NCBI RefSeq assembly: GCF_008727875.1
Contig: NZ_VTWS01000001.1
Coordinates: 434,001 to 498,000 of the forward strand
Direction of reading: 5' to 3'
Source of the DNA: Larkinella humicola
GTDB lineage: Bacteria; Bacteroidota; Bacteroidia; Cytophagales; Spirosomataceae
DNA: 64,000 bases
Position numbers and translations under genes: made by a program. Each line of letters begins with the position of its first letter. Position 1 is the first letter of the stretch. Shown one piece after another: positions 34,279 through 43,244 of the stretch. Below the pieces are notes generated by a model that was not told the origin of the DNA, searched no databases, and saw nothing but the letters and a program-made list of their open reading frames with translations.

Positions 34279-36642
34279 ATGCTTCCTGTTTTCTACCGAG
34301 CGTTGCTCTGGCTGTTGTTGCTGGGCTTTGCTTGTCCGGCTCTGGCTACCCACCAGGTCGGCGGGCAGATCGAAATGCGGGCGATTGGCGATGTGCCGGG
34401 GCACTTTCAAATCACGGTAATCAATTACCTCGAAGACAATAACCGGGCGGCCCAGACCACGGGTGGTCAGATCGGTATTTTCCGATTGCGCGACAATGCC
34501 CGGATGCTGGTATTCACCGTATCGGAAACGGCGCAGCGGGAACGCGTAGTCTTCACGAATGAAGCCTGCGCTACCTCGCAGAACCAGCGGGTCGTTGCTG
34601 CCACGTTCGGAGCCGATATTCAGCTTGACCCCGCCCTTTACAACGATGCCGGTGGGTACTACATGTCGTTCCAGACCCAAAACCGCAACGCCGGAATCAA
34701 CAACATCAACAATCCGTTGCAAACCGGTTTTACGTTTTACCTCGAATTTCCGGCCCTGCAAAAAAACGGTCAGTACTTCACTAATTCATCTCCCCGTTTC
34801 AATCCCATCAACGGCGAGTACCTCTGCATCAACGAGGCTTTTTCGTTTGCCTTTGGCGGTACCGACCCCGATGGCGATGAACTGCGGTATTCGATGGTGA
34901 CACCGCTCAATAAAAATGGAACGGGACGCAATCAGGAAGCCAGCGCCGGGCCGTATCCCGATGTCCAATGGCTGAGCGGTTTTAGCGCCAACAATGCCAT
35001 CCCTGGCGGTCCGACGCTGGCGGTCGATGCGCGGAGCGGGCAGTTATCGGTGACGCCCAATCAACTGGGTTTGTTTGTTTTTGCGGTTAAAGTAGAAGAA
35101 TACCGCAACGGAGTGAAAATAGGGGAGGTTCGGCGGGATTTTCAGTTTCTGGTAATCGACTGCCCCCCGGTTACGGCCCCGAACCCGACGGTGTGGGCCA
35201 CCGGTTTGCCGCCCAATACCGACTTTACAATTTGCAAGGGAAAAACGCTCGAACTGCAGACGACCGTCAATCCGGACTGGAATTACCAATGGCGACGCGA
35301 CGGCCTGAACCTGCCCGATGCCACCGGCACCCGACTGCAGGTCAACGAACCGGGTACCTACTCGGTTTTTGTTTCCATGAAAACCCAGTGCGGCAAGGCC
35401 AGCGGTTCCCAGAATGTGACGCTGAAGGTGGTGGATCTCACCTCGGATCTCAGCCCAACCGGCCAGTTGTGCGCCACGGATGGTTCCGTCAGCCTGAGTG
35501 TTTTGGGGGGAAGCGACCTGACGTACCAATGGTTTCGGGACGGCAAGCTTGTGCCGGCACCCCCTTCCGTCAACACCTTGACGGTCAGTCAGCCGGGAGA
35601 ATACCGGGCCGTTTTAACCCAGACGCAATACGGCTGTACTTACAACACCGGTGCCCTTTCGATCACCCGTGCCCCCGCCGTACAGGCGGTGATCCGTTCA
35701 TCGCAAAACCGGATTTGCCCCGGTGCTTCGTTGCCACTGGAAGGTGTCGGCGGGGTCAGCTTTGCCTGGCAACGGGATGGTCAGCCGGTAGCAACGGTCA
35801 CCGATCCGGTTTTTTCGGTACAAACCGCCGGAACGTATGTCGTCGAGGTAACGGCAGCCACCGGTTGCAAAGCCACTTCTGCTCCTTTCGCAGTTGCCCA
35901 GATTCCTGCAATCACCGTCACGATGAATGCCGTTCCGCCGGTTTGCGGCACCGAAGGTCCGGTTTATTCCCTCACGGGAACCCCGGCAGGAGGGACCTTT
36001 GCGGGGCCGGGCGTGTCGGGGGCGCAGTACGATGCGAAAACCGCCGGGATCGGCAACCATGTGCTGACGTATTCGGTCAATTTTGCGCCGGAATGTCCGG
36101 CGGCCGTAGCGCAGCAAACCGCCGTTGTGGCGCCCATTCCGACGATTCTGTTGCCGGAAGAAATGATCACGTCGCTGGGCACGTCGCTGACCATCAGCCC
36201 GGTTCTGACCGGCGATCCGGTAACCTTTGCGTGGTCACCGCCAACCTACCTGGCCAATCCGGCCGAAGCCAACGCGCGGGTGGTTTCCATTGAAGACGAT
36301 ATGGTCTACACATTGAAAGTTGAAAATGCAACGGGATGCCAGGCTGAGGGAAAGGTGGTCGTGACAGTCTATGAACGAATCTGGGTGCCTGGTGCCTTTA
36401 CACCCAATGCCGACGGGCAGAACGATGTCTGGGAATTGAAAGGAGTCGAAGCCTTTCCGGCCGTTGAAGTAACGGTTTTCAACCGCTGGGGTGAGGTAAT
36501 TTATAAATCCGCCGATGGCTATGCTCATCCCTTCGACGGCACCTTAAAAGGAGTTCCGGTGCCGCCGGGGGCTTACGTGTATACCATTCGTTACAAACCG
36601 GATGCCCCTCTGTTGCGGGGAACGTTGGTGCTTATGCGATGA
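34279..36642 (+). CDS. T9SS cargo with type-B gliding-motility C-terminal domain
   Basis: 787 residues with a signal peptide (…LLLLGFACPALA). The N-terminal 300 residues are a beta-rich region with GGTDPDGDELRYSM, common in Cytophagales PKD-containing surface proteins. Then come at least three Ig-like/immunoglobulin-type repeats (each with a YQW or FAWQRDG core, LNLPDATGTRLQVNEPGTY). The last 90 residues (IWVPGAFTPNADGQNDVW, VFNRWGEVIYKS, GAYVYTIRY) are the type-B T9SS sorting domain. It is therefore secreted through the gliding-associated type IX system and held at the surface. A perfect stem-loop terminator follows. Ligand is unknown. Confidence 0.92.
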   Translation: MLPVFYRALLWLLLLGFACPALATHQVGGQIEMRAIGDVPGHFQITVINYLEDNNRAAQTTGGQIGIFRLRDNARMLVFTVSETAQRERVVFTNEACATSQNQRVVAATFGADIQLDPALYNDAGGYYMSFQTQNRNAGINNINNPLQTGFTFYLEFPALQKNGQYFTNSSPRFNPINGEYLCINEAFSFAFGGTDPDGDELRYSMVTPLNKNGTGRNQEASAGPYPDVQWLSGFSANNAIPGGPTLAVDARSGQLSVTPNQLGLFVFAVKVEEYRNGVKIGEVRRDFQFLVIDCPPVTAPNPTVWATGLPPNTDFTICKGKTLELQTTVNPDWNYQWRRDGLNLPDATGTRLQVNEPGTYSVFVSMKTQCGKASGSQNVTLKVVDLTSDLSPTGQLCATDGSVSLSVLGGSDLTYQWFRDGKLVPAPPSVNTLTVSQPGEYRAVLTQTQYGCTYNTGALSITRAPAVQAVIRSSQNRICPGASLPLEGVGGVSFAWQRDGQPVATVTDPVFSVQTAGTYVVEVTAATGCKATSAPFAVAQIPAITVTMNAVPPVCGTEGPVYSLTGTPAGGTFAGPGVSGAQYDAKTAGIGNHVLTYSVNFAPECPAAVAQQTAVVAPIPTILLPEEMITSLGTSLTISPVLTGDPVTFAWSPPTYLANPAEANARVVSIEDDMVYTLKVENATGCQAEGKVVVTVYERIWVPGAFTPNADGQNDVWELKGVEAFPAVEVTVFNRWGEVIYKSADGYAHPFDGTLKGVPVPPGAYVYTIRYKPDAPLLRGTLVLMR

Positions 36643-36707
36643 GGGTTACGGTAAATGCTCTTTCGATGTTAAGGCGTACCCAGCGTTTTGAATTTGGAAC
36701 GGTTTTT

Positions 36708-36748
36708 AACCAAAAGCCCCGGAATTATTCATTCCGGGGCTTTTGGTT
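36708..36748. terminator. Bidirectional intrinsic terminator
   Basis: An 18-bp perfect stem (36708-36725 with 36731-36748), AACCAAAAGCCCCGGAAT paired with its complement around a 5-nt loop, flanked by A- and T-rich ends on both strands. It separates the T9SS cargo gene and the convergent lipoprotein gene and serves both. Confidence 0.9.
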
Positions 36749-36767
36749 GGCAATATTTTAAACTTGA

Positions 36768-37292
36768 TTATTTGACCGGGATCATTTTTACCGCGATGGA
36801 TGCACCGGCGGCAGAGGAGATTCCCAGTGGTTTCCCGAAGGTATCAATCAGGTTTTTCCAGTATAAATCACCCGGAGCAGTTGAATTTCCGGCGATTTGA
36901 CGGGCAATGTCAAAATTGGTCTCGGTAAGGGTAGTTATGTTCCAGACATCCGGCGTTGGAATTTGGGTCGTCGTTAGCGACAATTTAGTGTCATTGTCCG
37001 TCAAAGCCCATTTGCCCGTTGAAGACGTTCCGTCCAGACTGGTTTGAACGAAGTCTCCACCCGTTTTAAATTCAAGCTTGAACTTGCTCATATCAACAAG
37101 ATTGGCTGCACCACCACCTTTGGTGTAACCCGTTATAGGCGTTGCAGTGCCTAAACCGATAGAACCCGTTTGCACTTCCCAGGTACGAACCAGGATTTCA
37201 GATTTGGTTTTTACGGCGGGAGTATCGTCATCTTTGCTACAACTTACAAACAGTGTAGTTCCCATCAACAGGAGCAAAAGGGCTTTTTTCAT
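36768..37292 (-). CDS. Lipocalin-like lipoprotein
   Basis: The ATG at 37292 starts a lipoprotein signal (MKKALLLLLMGTTLFVSC; lipidated Cys at 18), giving 174 residues; an in-frame TTG at 37328 is less likely. After an Asp-rich spacer the mature part opens ILVRTWEVQTGSI, with later GKWALTDNDTKLSL and WNITTLTETNFDI, the rhythm of small Bacteroidota lipocalin-like beta-barrels. No ligand can be named. It is monocistronic. Confidence 0.75.
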   Translation of the reverse strand: MKKALLLLLMGTTLFVSCSKDDDTPAVKTKSEILVRTWEVQTGSIGLGTATPITGYTKGGGAANLVDMSKFKLEFKTGGDFVQTSLDGTSSTGKWALTDNDTKLSLTTTQIPTPDVWNITTLTETNFDIARQIAGNSTAPGDLYWKNLIDTFGKPLGISSAAGASIAVKMIPVK

Positions 37293-37418
37293 ACAGATCG
37301 ATTTTTCAGGCTTAATTTTTGACTGCAATGTATTGAAATATTTTTAGTTCGGTGGTTTTCACCGTTGAATAAGGAACGGATTGCCAGACTAATATATTAT
37401 ACGGCAAAAATACATGGG

Positions 37419-40400
37419 TCAATGCAACCCCTGACACACGCAGTGAATGTGTCCGAAGCTCTGCGTTTCGGCGTGCCAGTCGAAGGCGTCGTTGGAGCGG
37501 TTGTTTTCCCAGAAAAACTTGCCGCGCATCCGGGTATAATTTCCGGTTTCGTTCATCGTGGCGGCATCGTATAATCGCCCGTTGATCATCACATACTGAA
37601 TGAACTGGCTGTTGCGCAGGTCCTGCAATGGGTTTTTATCGAGCACCAGCAAATCCGCCAGCTTTCCGGCTTCCAGCGAACCAATTTCCCGGTCCAGCCC
37701 CAGATTTCGGGCCGGGCCGATGGTGGCCTGTTTCAGCGCCTGCAAATTCGAAATGCCGCCCTGGCCGAGCATCCAGAGTTCCCAATGCGCACCCAGTCCC
37801 TGCAACTGACCGTGGGCACCGAGGTGAACGCTCACCCCCGCATCCGTGAGTTGTTTGGCGGTTTGTGAATTTCCGATGTGACCAAATTCTTCATCGGGCA
37901 ACATCGTCCGCCGACGCGACCGGCTGTCGACCACGGCGCGGGGCGTAAACCGCAACAAGCGTTCCTGTTCCCAGACATTCATTTTCTGGTACCAGTAATA
38001 TTCGCCGGAAACACTCCCAAAACTCACAATCAGCGTGGGCGTGTAGCCGGTTTTGCTGTTGCTCCACAACGACACGACATCCTTGTAAACCGGATCGACC
38101 GGCAGGTTATGTTCCACCGTCGTGTGGCCGTCCATGATCATCGTCAGGTTGTGGTTGAAGAACGAACCGCCCTCGGGCACCACCATCATGCCCAGTTCGC
38201 GGGCGGCCTGAATGATCTGCTGGCGTTGGTTCCGGCGGGGCTGGTTGTAACTTTTAACGGAAAAAGCGCCGACGGCTTTCATCCGGCGGAGGTGCGAACG
38301 GGCGTCGTCCAGGCTGTTGATCACCGCCTTGAAATCGCCGTCGGCTCCGTAAATAATCGTTCCGGTCGAATACACCCGGGGGCCGAGCATCCGACCGGTT
38401 TTTACCATTTCCGACTGGCTGAAAACCATCTCGGTATTCGACGACGGATCGTGCACCGTCGTCACGCCGTAGGCCAGGTTCGTGAAATACGACCACTGCT
38501 GCTGGGGTGATTTGCCGTCGCCGGTGCCGATGTGGGCGTGGGAGTCGATTAAACCGGGCATGATGGTTTTGCCCGTGGCGTCGATGATTTTGGCACCCGC
38601 CGGAATCGTGACCGAGCTGGCCGGGCCGACCGCCAGAATCTTGTTGTCCTGCACCACCAGCACGCCGTTTTCAATCACCGCATCCTCTTTCATCGTCAGT
38701 ATGGTGGCCCCTTTAAAGGCCACGATGCCTTTCGGGACATCGGTCGTCAGCTTCAGGCCAATCGGTATTCCGGTACTGTCGATGGCGGGCAGCTTTTCGG
38801 GGGCACCTTCCACAAAGGCAAAACTGTTTTGAATGGATCGAGTGAAATAGTCCGGGCCAATGGTCCAGTGCAGTTTTTTGCTGTCGTTCGACCAGTGCAG
38901 GTAATCACCGGCGTCGCGGGTCACTTTATACACCGGAAACGCTTTCGTTCCACCCGAGAGATCGGCGGCTTTCCCGCTCATTGGGAAGGGCGCGATGTAG
39001 AGTTGAAAAAGCTCCTGAAACGCAATCCAGCGGTTGTCGGGGCTCGGCACAAACCGGGTGGCATACTGCGACGTAAAATGCGTTTGCTCGTCGGAATTGT
39101 TCAGCGTGACGCTTTTGAAGGCTTTCGTTGCGCCGTCTTCCACGAAGAAAATCCGGTCGCCGGTGGGGTTGAACAGCGGTTCTTCGCCCGCTTCCCGAAT
39201 GAATTTAGCCACACCGCCGTTGCCCGGCATGACGTACAAACCCGGCTCCTTGCCGTACGCAAAGCCCATAAAACCGTTCCCGGTGCTTTTGCGATACACA
39301 ATTTGGGAGCCATCGGCCGAGAAAACCGGCGTGTTGTAAAAGCCTTTTTCGCGGGTCAGCGTCTCGGTTTTGCGGGACTGGAGATTCAGTTTGCGGATGC
39401 TGCCGGTCAACGAATCGTTCCAGGTGGTGTAGAGCAGGAATTTGCCGTCGGGGCTAAAACTGGGTTCGTATTCAAAACTAGCGGTTTCTTTGGTCAACCG
39501 TTCGGGCTGGCCGTTGGGCAGTTTTTTCAGGTAGAGATAACCCGCTGCGTGAAAAACCAGCGTTTTTTCGTCGGGCGAGGTCCGGGCCTGGCGGATCATT
39601 TTGGAGTCGAAGGTGGGCGAAAAAACCGTCTGCGGAAAGCGTACCGCGTCCTGAACCGTCAGTTTGGCGTTCACCGTGAACGGAATTTCAACGGCTTTGG
39701 CCGATTGAATAGTCACCCGAAACAGCTTGCCTTTGGCCCAGATCACGAGTTCTTTGCCGTCGGGCAACCAGTCATAGTTGGGATAAAGGCCCATAATCGC
39801 CCAGGCTTCCTGCTGGTCTTTGTTGAGCTGATCGAAAACCGGAAATTCCTCCCCGGTTTTCAGGTCGTGGATGTACAGCACGGTTTTCGTCCGAACCCGC
39901 CGGACAAACGCCAGTTGCCGGCCGTCGGGCGAAACCTGCGGTCGGGTGGCTCCACCGGGGCCGGTTACGATATTTTTCACTTCACCCGTCTGCCGGTCAA
40001 ACCGTTTGATGGCGTAAATCTGGCCATTCGGGTCTTTATTGTACTGGAAAATCGGCCCCGGACTCACGTCTTCACTGAAATAGACATACCGCCCGTCGGG
40101 CGAAACGCAGGGTTCCCCGGCATCCTGCTGGTCATTTTTTCGTTTGGTCAACTGCAAACCGGCGGTTGCGCCCCCGGCATGATAGAGCCAGAGTTCACCC
40201 GCCCCCAGCGAACGGCGGCTTGTAAAGTGTTTCCGGGCCACGAGGTATTGGCCGTCGGGCGTCCAGACGGCGTTGTTCAGCAACCGAAAGTCTTCGTTCG
40301 TGATCTGGCGCAACCCGGAGCCATCGCGGTTCATCGTCCAGATGTTATCGCCCCCGGCTCGGTCGCTTGTGAACGAAATCCGTTGGCCGTCGGGGCTGTA

Positions 40401-40673
40401 GCGGGGTTGAACTTCCAGGGGCAAGCCACCGGACAGAAGTTTCGCGGTGCCGCCGGTAATGGGTAGCGTATACAGATCACCCAGAAGATCGAACACGATT
40501 TCGCGGCCGTCCGGACTCACGTCGAGGTTCATCCAGGTTCCTTCGGTGGTCGTTAAGCTGACTTCTTTGGCGGGTCCCCGGGGCGTGGCAACGTCCCAGG
40601 TTTGATTGGGTTTTTGGGCAAACGAAAAGATGGACGCCAGCAGGGAAGCGGCTACAGTGTACAGTTTCTTCAT
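37419..40673 (-). CDS. Amidohydrolase with N-terminal TolB-like beta-propeller
   Basis: MKKLYTVAASLLASIFSFAQ at the ATG at 40673 is a signal peptide and gives 1084 residues; the open frame runs on to 40715. Residues about 30-650 carry repeated PD40/WD40-like blades (SPDGREIVFD, SPDGQRISFTSD, SPDGRYVYFSED and more). The C-terminal 400 residues are an imidazolonepropionase-type amidohydrolase: LIDSHAHIGTG with two metal His, GHTTVEHNLP, VHLGAHGQLQG, and IGSLEAGKLADLLVL at the end. This large fusion is widespread in Bacteroidota and is usually called an amidohydrolase or Xaa-Pro-dipeptidase-like protein, without a proven substrate. Confidence 0.9.
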   Translation of the reverse strand: MKKLYTVAASLLASIFSFAQKPNQTWDVATPRGPAKEVSLTTTEGTWMNLDVSPDGREIVFDLLGDLYTLPITGGTAKLLSGGLPLEVQPRYSPDGQRISFTSDRAGGDNIWTMNRDGSGLRQITNEDFRLLNNAVWTPDGQYLVARKHFTSRRSLGAGELWLYHAGGATAGLQLTKRKNDQQDAGEPCVSPDGRYVYFSEDVSPGPIFQYNKDPNGQIYAIKRFDRQTGEVKNIVTGPGGATRPQVSPDGRQLAFVRRVRTKTVLYIHDLKTGEEFPVFDQLNKDQQEAWAIMGLYPNYDWLPDGKELVIWAKGKLFRVTIQSAKAVEIPFTVNAKLTVQDAVRFPQTVFSPTFDSKMIRQARTSPDEKTLVFHAAGYLYLKKLPNGQPERLTKETASFEYEPSFSPDGKFLLYTTWNDSLTGSIRKLNLQSRKTETLTREKGFYNTPVFSADGSQIVYRKSTGNGFMGFAYGKEPGLYVMPGNGGVAKFIREAGEEPLFNPTGDRIFFVEDGATKAFKSVTLNNSDEQTHFTSQYATRFVPSPDNRWIAFQELFQLYIAPFPMSGKAADLSGGTKAFPVYKVTRDAGDYLHWSNDSKKLHWTIGPDYFTRSIQNSFAFVEGAPEKLPAIDSTGIPIGLKLTTDVPKGIVAFKGATILTMKEDAVIENGVLVVQDNKILAVGPASSVTIPAGAKIIDATGKTIMPGLIDSHAHIGTGDGKSPQQQWSYFTNLAYGVTTVHDPSSNTEMVFSQSEMVKTGRMLGPRVYSTGTIIYGADGDFKAVINSLDDARSHLRRMKAVGAFSVKSYNQPRRNQRQQIIQAARELGMMVVPEGGSFFNHNLTMIMDGHTTVEHNLPVDPVYKDVVSLWSNSKTGYTPTLIVSFGSVSGEYYWYQKMNVWEQERLLRFTPRAVVDSRSRRRTMLPDEEFGHIGNSQTAKQLTDAGVSVHLGAHGQLQGLGAHWELWMLGQGGISNLQALKQATIGPARNLGLDREIGSLEAGKLADLLVLDKNPLQDLRNSQFIQYVMINGRLYDAATMNETGNYTRMRGKFFWENNRSNDAFDWHAETQSFGHIHCVCQGLH

Positions 40674-40975
40674 GTTGGGAGCATAAGGCTCCGAAAGATA
40701 CTGAATGAGTCGCAAAGACGACGACCGAAACCGCCAAATCCTGCTGTATGACTATTGAAAGTATAAATTTGAAAATTTTACCAATTGTTGTATTATTCGG
40801 AGATGCAGCGTGACGATAGAATAAACCTTTGTTAAGAAATAAATTCTGTAAAACTCTTTTGGTCAGAATATTGTAGTATTGTGTAGAAGATTAGTAGTGA
40901 ACTGAAATTGTATCGTTATAACCTTGTAATTGTACAAAAGCAATTGTTGATTCACACACCCAACGGATTTACACC
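40674..40975. other. Intergenic region, no feature recognised
   Basis: A 302-bp divergent gap between the amidohydrolase and a small coiled-coil protein. It is AT-rich, with words such as TTGTATTATTCGG and TTGTAGTATTGTG. I see no coding region, clear repeat or convincing promoter box. Confidence 0.5.
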
Positions 40976-41191
40976 ATGAAAAACATAGAAAAACAACTGG
41001 CTGATTTACAGCATCAAATCGAACACCTGAACAACAAAATAACCGTTTTGCTGGAACATACGCCCGCTAGCGAAGGCTTTATAAGCCGGACGCTGATTCG
41101 TAAACAGCAGCACAAAGCCATTCCGGGAGACCGCTTACTTAACCCGTCCAAAGGCATCAACCGGTTTCGCTCTTTGCAGAATAACGGCTAA
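40976..41191 (+). CDS. Small coiled-coil protein, unknown
   Basis: 71 residues. The first 28 form a heptad-like amphipathic helix (IEKQLADLQHQIEHLNNKITVL), likely a short coiled coil. The rest is basic with LIRKQQHKAIPGDRLLN. No signal peptide or known domain. The start codon is ATG at 40976 after an AT-rich leader. It might be a small DNA- or ribosome-associated protein, but this is a guess from charge alone. Confidence 0.5.
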   Translation: MKNIEKQLADLQHQIEHLNNKITVLLEHTPASEGFISRTLIRKQQHKAIPGDRLLNPSKGINRFRSLQNNG

Positions 41192-41239
41192 CCGGCTCGG
41201 AACTGACTGGATGAAGCTGACGGTCAGGTCGATCCCGCT

Positions 41240-41497
41240 TTATTTGTAGCTTTCAATGGGCCATTGCAAAGGCTCATTCCGGGTTTGTTTTCCAACATAC
41301 GCCGTACGGCAGTCTGCTGCCGACCGACCCGGTTTTTTTTGGTTCGCCGTCTTCCCAGTCGCTTTTTGAACCGTCGGTACCACATGAGCCGGTTTTTTGG
41401 TTCGAACGACTCCGTAGTCGGGCCCACCAGCCGCCAGAATGGCTAATCCAATCACGAGCCCCAATGCGGAGGGGACTACTTTTACATTCAAATTCAT
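41240..41497 (-). CDS. Small exported basic protein, uncertain
   Basis: 85 residues opening MNLNVKVVPSALGLVIGLAILAAGG, a plausible signal peptide, followed by a Lys/Thr/Pro-rich basic mature part (VRTKKPAHVVPTVQKATGKTANQKKPG). There is no known domain. A frame-shifted 67-residue frame overlaps the same DNA; this one is preferred because of the signal peptide and ATG start. It converges on the small coiled-coil gene with 48 bp between stops. Confidence 0.4.
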   Translation of the reverse strand: MNLNVKVVPSALGLVIGLAILAAGGPDYGVVRTKKPAHVVPTVQKATGKTANQKKPGRSAADCRTAYVGKQTRNEPLQWPIESYK

Positions 41498-41804
41498 CAG
41501 GTGTGTTGTTTCGTTTGTTGCCGCAAGGTAAAACGGAACCCGCCTACGGTGGAAAATAATTTGGTTAAGTGGAAAAAACGGGGCCTTAAGTGGAGGATCC
41601 TTTACCGGAAACGCGAACCGTCAGCGATACTTCCGACACCTTCATTGGAAAATGAATAGTAAATATCGGCAAGTCGTCGCTTATGGTTACAGATATACCC
41701 CCAACCCCCTTTAAGGGGCTGCCAAATGACGAACATTGGGGACCCTTCAGGGGGTTGGGGGCTGTAGGTTTCTACTAAAAAAGCCTCTTCAAACTTTGCT
41801 AACT
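41498..41804. other. Intergenic region upstream of the oxidoreductase operon
   Basis: A 307-bp gap. Its right half contains the C/G-rich inverted repeat at 41698-41761. The rest (41500-41690) shows no coding region. The promoter of the Gfo/Idh/MocA-ThuA operon should lie here, but no confident box was seen. Confidence 0.5.
41698..41761. repeat. C-tract/G-tract inverted repeat
   Basis: CCCCCAACCCCCT (left) pairs with AGGGGGTTGGGGG (right), extended inward by TTAAGGGG and CCCTTC; arms lie at about 41698-41718 and 41743-41761. It ends 43 bp upstream of the first oxidoreductase ATG. The G-tract arm could form a G-rich structure. It looks like a dispersed extragenic palindrome; a role as attenuator or upstream terminator is possible. 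Confidence 0.65.
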
Positions 41805-43226
41805 ATGGCACCGGAAAAAAAAACAGTGGTCTCCCGGAGAAAATTTCTCGACCTGACCACCAAAGGAGCCCTCGCAACAACCGCCCTCGTCAGTGGTTTT
41901 CCAACCATCGTACCAGCCTCGGTATTTGGTAAAAATGCACCCAGCAACCGCATCAACATCGGTGCGATCGGCGTTGGCCGCATCTCCCGGGGACACGACA
42001 TGCCGGGTGTCTGGCAATATGACAATGCCCTGATCATGGCCGTTTGCGACGTAGACAGCAAACGCGTCGAGGATGCAAAAACCCTGGTCAATGGGGTGTA
42101 TGCCAAGAAAACCGGCAAATCGTACGACGGCGTCCGGGGCTATGGCGACTACCGCGAGCTGCTGGCCAACAAAGACATCGATGCGGTTTTGATCAGCACG
42201 CCCGACCACTGGCACGCGCCGATGGTGGTTCACGCCGTCAATGCCGGAAAAGATGTGTATATGCAGAAACCGGCGTCGCTCACCATTTCGGAAGGCCGAT
42301 TGATGGCGGATGCGGTGAAACGGACGGGGCGGATCATGCAGGTGGGAAGCCAGCAGCGGTCGTCGCACCAGTTCCGGTTTGCGGCCGAACTCGTTCGCAA
42401 CGGGCGGATCGGTCAACTGAAAACCGTTTCCGTCGGCTTGCCGGGCGACCCTTCGGGTGAGGAAGAACCGGAAATGCCAATCCCGAAAAATCTCAATTAC
42501 GACATGTGGCTCGGCACAACGCCCGAGGTGTATTATACCGAAAAACGCGTCCATCCGCAGAAAGATTACGACCGTCCGGGCTGGTTGCGCTGCGAACAGT
42601 TCGGCGCGGGCATGATCACCGGCTGGGGTTCGCATCACATCGACTGTTCCCACTGGGCAATGAATACCGAATACACCGGACCGGTGGAAATCTGGGGAAA
42701 AGCCGATTTTCCGAAGAAAGGGCTGTGGGATGTCCACGGTATTTTCCGCACCGAAGCTCTGTACGAAAACGGCGTCCGGATGGTGGTCAGCAACGAGTTG
42801 CCCAACGGAATCAAGTTTGAAGGCACCGACGGCTGGATTTTTGTATCACGGGGCGACGCTGCCGTTACCGCCAGCGATCCCATTGCCAAACAGAAAGCTG
42901 CCAAAGCCCTGGATGCCAGCGATCCGAAGATTCTGGAGTCGGTGATCGGGCCGAACGAAATTCATTTGCCGGTGAGCAAAGAACACCACGGCAACTGGCT
43001 GGAAAGCATCGTCAGCCGGAAAGAACCGATTGCCCCCGCCGAAGTGGGCCACCGGTCGTGTTCGGCCTGTCTGCTCCACCACGCGGCCATGAAACTGGAT
43101 CGGAAACTGTATTGGGACCCGAAAAAAGAGCAGTTTAAAAACGATGCAGAGGCCAATAAGCTGCTCTCCCGTACGCAGCGGTCCCCGTATGCCATAAAAG
43201 TTGTTGCCTCCACCAAATCAAAATAA
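41805..43226 (+). CDS. Exported Gfo/Idh/MocA oxidoreductase
   Basis: The ATG at 41805 gives 473 residues starting MAPEKKTVVSRRKFLDLTTKG, a clear twin-arginine signal, so the NAD(P)-bound enzyme is exported folded; the frame also extends to a TTG at 41736. The Rossmann motif is INIGAIGVGRISRGHD, and the family lysine motif is DVYMQKPASLT (K of QKP). Conserved WLRCEQFGAGMITGWGSHHID supplies the catalytic His/Asp region. Relatives oxidise sugars, often at C3. It begins a four-gene same-strand cluster ending in ThuA, with gaps of 7-18 bp. Confidence 0.92.
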   Translation: MAPEKKTVVSRRKFLDLTTKGALATTALVSGFPTIVPASVFGKNAPSNRINIGAIGVGRISRGHDMPGVWQYDNALIMAVCDVDSKRVEDAKTLVNGVYAKKTGKSYDGVRGYGDYRELLANKDIDAVLISTPDHWHAPMVVHAVNAGKDVYMQKPASLTISEGRLMADAVKRTGRIMQVGSQQRSSHQFRFAAELVRNGRIGQLKTVSVGLPGDPSGEEEPEMPIPKNLNYDMWLGTTPEVYYTEKRVHPQKDYDRPGWLRCEQFGAGMITGWGSHHIDCSHWAMNTEYTGPVEIWGKADFPKKGLWDVHGIFRTEALYENGVRMVVSNELPNGIKFEGTDGWIFVSRGDAAVTASDPIAKQKAAKALDASDPKILESVIGPNEIHLPVSKEHHGNWLESIVSRKEPIAPAEVGHRSCSACLLHHAAMKLDRKLYWDPKKEQFKNDAEANKLLSRTQRSPYAIKVVASTKSK

Positions 43227-43244
43227 TCAGTGCGTTTAACCGAA

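Noticed and set aside
38829-40466. 545-codon plus-strand frame opposite the amidohydrolase
   Set aside because: Shadow of the propeller-amidohydrolase coding strand; no recognisable motif.
41224-41427. 67-codon minus-strand frame
   Set aside because: Overlaps the 85-residue frame with a signal peptide in another frame; no evidence for it.
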